NCBI RefSeq assembly: GCF_014652135.1
Contig: NZ_BMYF01000003.1
Span: 209,824-273,823, forward strand
Length of the DNA: 64,000 nucleotides
Direction of reading: 5' to 3'
Origin: Mongoliitalea lutea
GTDB taxonomy: Bacteria > Bacteroidota > Bacteroidia > Cytophagales > Cyclobacteriaceae
Made by a program: the position numbers and the translations under genes. Shown piece by piece: positions 59,501 through 64,000 of this stretch. How positions within the stretch are numbered: position 1 is the stretch's first letter; every line of letters starts with the position of its first letter. The notes below the pieces were generated by a model that was given only the letters and a program-made list of their open reading frames with translations, did no database searches and was not told the DNA's origin.

Positions 59501-61534
59501 ATGAGAAATTTTCTACTTATCCCACTTCTTGCTCTTGCTATTTTTACCGCTTGCGAAAATGAAGACCCAACAGCACCTACGTTTACGTTAACAGTCAATG
59601 TAACGCCAACAGAAGCTGGAAAGGTATCCATTTCGCCACAGGCGGATCAATACAATCAAAACACAACAGTTACCCTAACACCTGAGGCAAATGAGCATTG
59701 GGTATTTCAACAGTGGGATGGAGATGAAAGCGGTAGTGCCACTCCCCTTCAGATCACTATGGATACCAATAAATCGATCACAGCAGTCTTTGTGCGGAGA
59801 AACTATCCACTTACCATAAGCATAGAAGGTGGAGGAACGGTAGAAGAAAAAATAGTGAGTATGCCTAACGGGAGAGATCTCCCTCATGGGACTGTAATCG
59901 AACTTACTCCTAAACCTGAAGAAGGTTGGGAGTTTGATGGCTGGGGGGGTGATTTGAGTGGAAATACTGTTCCCCAAACACTAACGATTGATCAGCCCAC
60001 AAGTGTACTGGCAAAATTTGTGGAAAACAAGAAGTTTTTCCTTCATGAAAATGGTATCACCTGCCTTTGTCCTGAGACCAAACCTGGGGACAAAGGTTTT
60101 ATCAATGGCGTTTTATACGAGTCTGTAGATAATCAATTAATCCGTCAAAGAAGGGACCAAGGTGTAGATATGACCAAGCTTTGTACTACTTTGGTGACAG
60201 ATATGTCAGAATTATTTGCAGGTACTTTATCCCAATTGAATCCTTTCAATCAACCAATTGGGAATTGGGATGTGAGTAATGTAACTGACATGAGAAACAT
60301 GTTTCTGTTTTCTAGATTTAATCAACCTCTTGGGAACTGGAATGTAAGTAAAGTAATCAACATGGTAAGTCTATTTTCAGTTTCAGAGTTCAATCAAGCT
60401 ATTGAAGATTGGGATGTTTCTAAGGTAGAGAACATGGAATTTATGTTTTACCGTTCTTCATTTAATCAATTCATAGGAAATTGGAATGTCAATAAGGTTT
60501 CAAATATGAGGTCAATGTTTGGAGGTGATGAACAAAATTTAAATAAATTTAATCAAATTATAAAAGATTGGGATGTTAGCAATGTCCTGAATATGAGTGG
60601 GATGTTTGTTCATTCTGAATTCAATCAAGCCATTGGTGATTGGAATGTAAGTAAGGTGAAGGATATGACCGGAATGTTTTGGAATTCTCAATTTAATCAA
60701 CCAATTGGCAATTGGGATGTAAGTAATGTAATTGAAATGTTTGGGATGTTTAACAAATCAAGCTTCAATCAAAATATTTCCAATTGGTGTGTCATCAATA
60801 TTCCTTCAGAACCTCAAGCATTTTCCACAGATTCACCGCTTACCTCCGCAAATAAACCAAGGTGGGGAACTTGTCCAAGCGATTCGCAAACAGGTGATTT
60901 ATGGCCTGTGGGATATGTGCATTGCAATGGTGTGCCTACAGAAGTGGTAGAAGTCACCAACCCTGTGACAGGGAGAACTTGGATGGATAGAAACCTTGGC
61001 GCCAGCAGAGTGGCTACCAGTAGCACAGATCAATTAGCTTTTGGCGACCTCTATCAATGGGGACGGGGTGCTGATGGACATCAGTGCCGCAATTCAGGAA
61101 CGACTACAGTTTTGAGTAGTACAGACCAGCCCGGGCATGGGGATTTTATCTTAAAAACTACTAGCCCTTGGGATTGGCGCAGTCCACAAAATGATGAATT
61201 ATGGCAAGGTGTCAATGGAATAAACAACCCGTGTCCAAATGGCTACCGTTTACCTACATCTCAAGAGTTAGAAGCTGAGTATCGAAGCTGGACAATCGAT
61301 AACTCTCAAGGTGCATTTGAATCAAACTTAAAGTTACCTATGGCTGGTTCGCGTGTAATCATTACTGGAACCCTTGTGTTTTCTGGATTAGGTACGAGAG
61401 GGGATTATTGGGGTAGTTCATTTAACGGATCCAAAGCAAAAGGAATGTCATTTATGAACATAAGTCCTGCTGGTGCTGGCGGACTTACAGCCGATCGAAA
61501 TAATGCTTTTTCAGTGCGCTGCATAAAAAATTAA
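59501..61534 (+). CDS. BspA-like (DUF285) repeat lipoprotein with Fib_succ_major domain
   Basis: A 677-residue surface lipoprotein (lipobox FTAC, Cys about 18). It has two InlB-type B repeats at about residues 28-95 and 103-175 (TLTPEANEHWVFQQWDGDES and ELTPKPEEGWEFDGWGGDLS). Then come seven full and one partial 24-residue DUF285/BspA-type repeats (249-435; FNQPIGNWDVSNVTDMRNMF). The C-terminus is a Fibrobacter-type major paralogous domain (about 450-677; TGRTWMDRNLGASRVATSST, NPCPNGYRLPTSQELEAEY, GYWGSS-like end). Such proteins mediate adhesion or surface interactions. Expressed divergently from the five-gene envelope operon. Confidence 0.9.
   Translation: MRNFLLIPLLALAIFTACENEDPTAPTFTLTVNVTPTEAGKVSISPQADQYNQNTTVTLTPEANEHWVFQQWDGDESGSATPLQITMDTNKSITAVFVRRNYPLTISIEGGGTVEEKIVSMPNGRDLPHGTVIELTPKPEEGWEFDGWGGDLSGNTVPQTLTIDQPTSVLAKFVENKKFFLHENGITCLCPETKPGDKGFINGVLYESVDNQLIRQRRDQGVDMTKLCTTLVTDMSELFAGTLSQLNPFNQPIGNWDVSNVTDMRNMFLFSRFNQPLGNWNVSKVINMVSLFSVSEFNQAIEDWDVSKVENMEFMFYRSSFNQFIGNWNVNKVSNMRSMFGGDEQNLNKFNQIIKDWDVSNVLNMSGMFVHSEFNQAIGDWNVSKVKDMTGMFWNSQFNQPIGNWDVSNVIEMFGMFNKSSFNQNISNWCVINIPSEPQAFSTDSPLTSANKPRWGTCPSDSQTGDLWPVGYVHCNGVPTEVVEVTNPVTGRTWMDRNLGASRVATSSTDQLAFGDLYQWGRGADGHQCRNSGTTTVLSSTDQPGHGDFILKTTSPWDWRSPQNDELWQGVNGINNPCPNGYRLPTSQELEAEYRSWTIDNSQGAFESNLKLPMAGSRVIITGTLVFSGLGTRGDYWGSSFNGSKAKGMSFMNISPAGAGGLTADRNNAFSVRCIKN
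60245..60802 (+). repeat. 72-bp tandem coding repeats
   Basis: Seven complete and one partial in-frame units of about 72 bases encode FNQPxGNWxVSxVxxMxxMF repeats. One unit is longer because of an inserted GGDEQNLNK segment. Nucleotide similarity between units is visible (for example GGGATGTGAGTAATGTAA and GGGATGTAAGTAATGTAA at the first and seventh), so slippage or recombination is possible. Confidence 0.85.
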
Positions 61535-61575
61535 TTTTCCTAAAAAAATCAAAGTAAGGTGTAATATTAAAATTT

Positions 61576-62976
61576 ATGAATCAATATAGTTGGCTATTAG
61601 TTTATATAACATTTTCATCCCCTCTTTTGGGACAAAGCATCAGCGGCTCTTTAGTGCAGTTGGCTAATCAGGAAATCAGATTAGAAAGTTTTGATGGGCT
61701 GAAAACATATATGGTATCTCAGACCACAATTGATCAGCAAGGCAATTTTACTCTTTCGTATGCAAGGAACGATTATGGTGTTGGCTTTCTCATGTCAACC
61801 GATAATCAACCCTTATTTGTATTGTTAACAGGAGAAGATATTGAACTGCATGGAGAAAGTCTCGGGCAAAAAGAAACATTGACAGTATCCAAGGGTGAAG
61901 AAAACAAAGCTTTTGTAGCTTATGCAACAGCTCAACCCAAAAGGGAACAGGCACTAAGCGCATGGTCCTATTTGCAGAATCTATATGCCACCGACCCTGT
62001 CTTTCAAAACCAGAGTACTCCTCAAGCCCATATCGTAGCAGAAATGCAGCGGATCAAAAAAGAGGATGAAGCCTTTATCAATGCCTTGCCTGAGGAAAGC
62101 TACGTTCGATGGTACCTGCCTATGCGAAAGTTGGTGAGTTCAGTACCCATCGTGGCACAGCAGCGGACAGAGGAAATCCCCTCCGTCATTCAGGCGTTTA
62201 GAAGGATCAATTATGCCGATCCACGCTTGTATAAAAGTGGGCTATTTAGGGATGTATTGGAAAGTCAGTTTTGGCTCTTGGAAAACAGTGGCAAAGATAT
62301 AGAAGGGGTTTTTGAAGAAATGAGTCTCTCGATTGATGCTCTCTTGGCTTCCTTGATACAAGATGAAAAAATCTTCAATGAGGCTACAAATTACCTCTTT
62401 GACTTATTGGAGCGACACAGTTTATTTAAAGCCTCGGAACATTTAGCCATTAGTGTCCTCAATGAAACTGCCTGTACAGTAAATACTGACTTGGCCAGGC
62501 AGCTGGAAACCTATCGGGCCATGAAGCTCGGCAACCAAGCAAAAGATATTTCCCTAACAGGTCTAAGCTATTATCAAGGTAAGGCACAAAATCGGGTGAA
62601 TAAACTATCAGGTTTTGAGACACCTTATACCTTGGTGGTTTTTGGCGCTAGTTGGTGTCCCAAATGCAACGAAGAGATTCCCAAAATCGCACAGCAGTAT
62701 GAAAAGTGGCGCTCTCAAGGTTTGGAAGTACTCTATGTCTCCCTGGAAACAGACCCTAGCACAGTGGAAAGAATCAGTAAGGAGTATCCATTTATCACCT
62801 ATTGTGATTTTCAAAAATGGGACGGACCAGTGGTGGAAGACTACTATGTCTTCGCTACCCCTACCCTATTCTTGCTGGATAGTGAACAAACGATTATCCT
62901 ACGCCCCAATTCCGTCGCTCAGATGGATGCCTGGGTGGATTGGTTTCTGGTACAAGGAAACAAGGTAGAAGAATAA
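61576..62976 (+). CDS. TlpA-like thioredoxin-fold exported protein
   Basis: A 466-residue exported protein, signal peptide about 1-19 (ending LLGQ). The N-terminal third (about 20-110) is a beta-rich DUF4369-like domain, the middle is helical, and the C-terminal 140 residues are a TlpA/AhpC-type thioredoxin domain. Its redox motif is WCPKC (in VVFGASWCPKCNEEIPK) and its cis-proline is ATPTLFLLD. This arrangement is common in Bacteroidota disulfide-handling or envelope-stress proteins. Follows the BspA-like gene by 41 bases and may be co-transcribed. Confidence 0.88.
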   Translation: MNQYSWLLVYITFSSPLLGQSISGSLVQLANQEIRLESFDGLKTYMVSQTTIDQQGNFTLSYARNDYGVGFLMSTDNQPLFVLLTGEDIELHGESLGQKETLTVSKGEENKAFVAYATAQPKREQALSAWSYLQNLYATDPVFQNQSTPQAHIVAEMQRIKKEDEAFINALPEESYVRWYLPMRKLVSSVPIVAQQRTEEIPSVIQAFRRINYADPRLYKSGLFRDVLESQFWLLENSGKDIEGVFEEMSLSIDALLASLIQDEKIFNEATNYLFDLLERHSLFKASEHLAISVLNETACTVNTDLARQLETYRAMKLGNQAKDISLTGLSYYQGKAQNRVNKLSGFETPYTLVVFGASWCPKCNEEIPKIAQQYEKWRSQGLEVLYVSLETDPSTVERISKEYPFITYCDFQKWDGPVVEDYYVFATPTLFLLDSEQTIILRPNSVAQMDAWVDWFLVQGNKVEE

Positions 62977-63049
62977 ATGTAATTCAACTAAGCAGCTAAT
63001 GCTGTAGAATAGTAAAGACTAATAGAATTACACTTTTAATGAAATTGTT

Positions 63050-63910
63050 ATGAGATCATTGTACACGTTATTTAGCCTATTGGCAGGCTTAGTTTTTTTG
63101 ACAGGATGTATAAAGGAGATAGAATTAGAAAATGCTTCTGAGTCTTCCAATCAATTTCCAAAAGATTTGAAAGGAAAAATTGAATTACCTAATAACTTAA
63201 ATCACACGGATATTTTGGTTTATTCTGAATTAGATATGTCGCCCATTGACTTAACAAATTCATTTGCTTTGGCCGGTCATTCAGTGGTATTTGCAGAAAA
63301 TAATAGTAATAATCAACCTATATATTTTGGTATTCCACAAATTAATGATCCCAACTTTGTATTGAATTCAAAAGAAACAGCGCTGTACTTTTCATTATTA
63401 GCATTCCCTCATATCAGAAGACCATACTACAGAACAGTCATCAATAGTATAAAGGAGGCAATTTACACATTTCAAGAGGTAAAAGATCTTAAACTAGCAA
63501 TAGAAAATAGTATCCGAATCAATGGGTATTTGAATTATGACCTTATTGGCCCTTTTATAGGTTTAGCAATTGATAGAGTGATTGATGAATTTGATTTTAT
63601 TTCAGCTACAATGGAACCTTTTACCAACCGAGCTACATGGAATCCTACCTATGCGGCAGGGGGTGGCTTTTACAGAGTAAATAACTTACCACCCGATAAA
63701 TGGTCTGATATTGTTAATGAAACTTCAAATACTTACACTTTTAGAAGGGATTTTTTTAACACTACAGCCGCTGTCGTAGGCGTACGGATAGAAAGCTTTG
63801 ATCCTAAAGAAGGTGTGGCTTTACCACTGTCAGGTAGTTACTTAGGCTTTATAAAACCCTATTATCCGCCTGACCTCACTACCATAACAGGTAATATTCA
63901 AAATCACTAG
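63050..63910 (+). CDS. Lipoprotein of unknown function
   Basis: A 286-residue lipoprotein (lipobox FLTGC, Cys about 20). Its N-terminal part resembles a beta-sandwich or peptidase-regulatory-like fold (DLKGKIELPNNLNHTDILVY, FAENNSNNQPIYFG). The remainder is mixed, with an aromatic and proline-rich C-terminus (LGFIKPYYPPDLTTITG). I do not recognise a family. It is complete in the window and followed by a likely terminator. Confidence 0.72.
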   Translation: MRSLYTLFSLLAGLVFLTGCIKEIELENASESSNQFPKDLKGKIELPNNLNHTDILVYSELDMSPIDLTNSFALAGHSVVFAENNSNNQPIYFGIPQINDPNFVLNSKETALYFSLLAFPHIRRPYYRTVINSIKEAIYTFQEVKDLKLAIENSIRINGYLNYDLIGPFIGLAIDRVIDEFDFISATMEPFTNRATWNPTYAAGGGFYRVNNLPPDKWSDIVNETSNTYTFRRDFFNTTAAVVGVRIESFDPKEGVALPLSGSYLGFIKPYYPPDLTTITGNIQNH

Positions 63911-63930
63911 TGTCCGAGAAACGATTTTAA

Positions 63931-63970
63931 AATAAGGGTAGATTCAATTGCTTAAACCTACCCTATTTTG
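63931..63970 (+). terminator. Probable terminator of right-end lipoprotein gene
   Basis: GGGTAG/CTACCC stem (63936-63941 with 63958-63963), extended imperfectly by AATA/TATT, then TATTTTGTG; a modest U-tract. Confidence 0.6.
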
Positions 63971-64000
63971 TGTACTTTGTGTTTACGACAACATAAATTA

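Overview
The window looks like a chromosomal segment of a Bacteroidota bacterium of the order Cytophagales, probably Cyclobacteriaceae (Algoriphagus/Belliella-like). This is inferred from gene content and signals, not from a marker gene. The signals are recurrent TAnnTTTG -7 promoter boxes (for example 11007-11014, 39410-39417, 8149-8156), few Shine-Dalgarno sequences, many lipoproteins, PorT-like barrels, a BlaR1 homologue carrying TonB-C domains, DUF2452 and DUF3820 genes, and the dispersed palindromic repeats common in this phylum. I saw no rRNA, tRNA, CRISPR array, prophage or transposase gene.

Layout. 1-9 kb: topA (-), a SixA-like phosphatase and an arginase-family ureohydrolase (+), a BlaI/BlaR1-type regulator and sensor pair (-), a fatty-acid desaturase (-), a YvlD-type membrane protein and an AlbA_2 protein. 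9-18 kb: an acidic conserved protein, a histone-deacetylase-family hydrolase, an OmpH-like lipoprotein, a deoxyhypusine-synthase-like enzyme followed directly by an OmpA/PD40 lipid-envelope protein, a LacI regulator and a eukaryotic-type glycogen branching enzyme. 18-24 kb: a DUF1460 amidase, then a four-gene overlapping minus-strand operon (SDR, acyl-CoA dehydrogenase, APH-fold kinase, 3-hydroxyacyl-CoA dehydrogenase) that resembles the LvaA/LvaC and ACAD10/11 route for 4-hydroxyacyl-CoA, facing an MDR reductase. 24.1-25.3 kb is a gene-free patch of palindromic repeats.

25-41 kb: a divergent gamma-glutamyltransferase-like protein, a carboxypeptidase-regulatory-domain protein, a DEAD-box helicase, topoisomerase IV (parE-parC; ParC ends in a beta-clamp-like pentapeptide), an SDR with a TetR regulator, tyrS, and a MocA-like/XdhC pair without molybdoenzyme genes. 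41-52 kb: a DASS transporter, an M48 lipoprotein protease, a three-gene operon headed by an unlisted 58-residue membrane protein, a rhomboid protease, a solo Hpt protein, and an S9 peptidase / canonical gamma-glutamyltransferase / DUF3820 operon, followed by a TrmH-type methyltransferase.

52-64 kb: two copies of a three-hairpin repeat, then a five-gene minus-strand operon (52671-59233) of exported proteins. It comprises two barrel-type proteins, repeated small beta modules, a Q/S/N-rich linker protein and a 949-residue TPR protein, and I cannot assign it to a known machine. It is my best candidate for an undescribed system. The right end holds a BspA-like surface lipoprotein, a TlpA-like thioredoxin protein and another lipoprotein.
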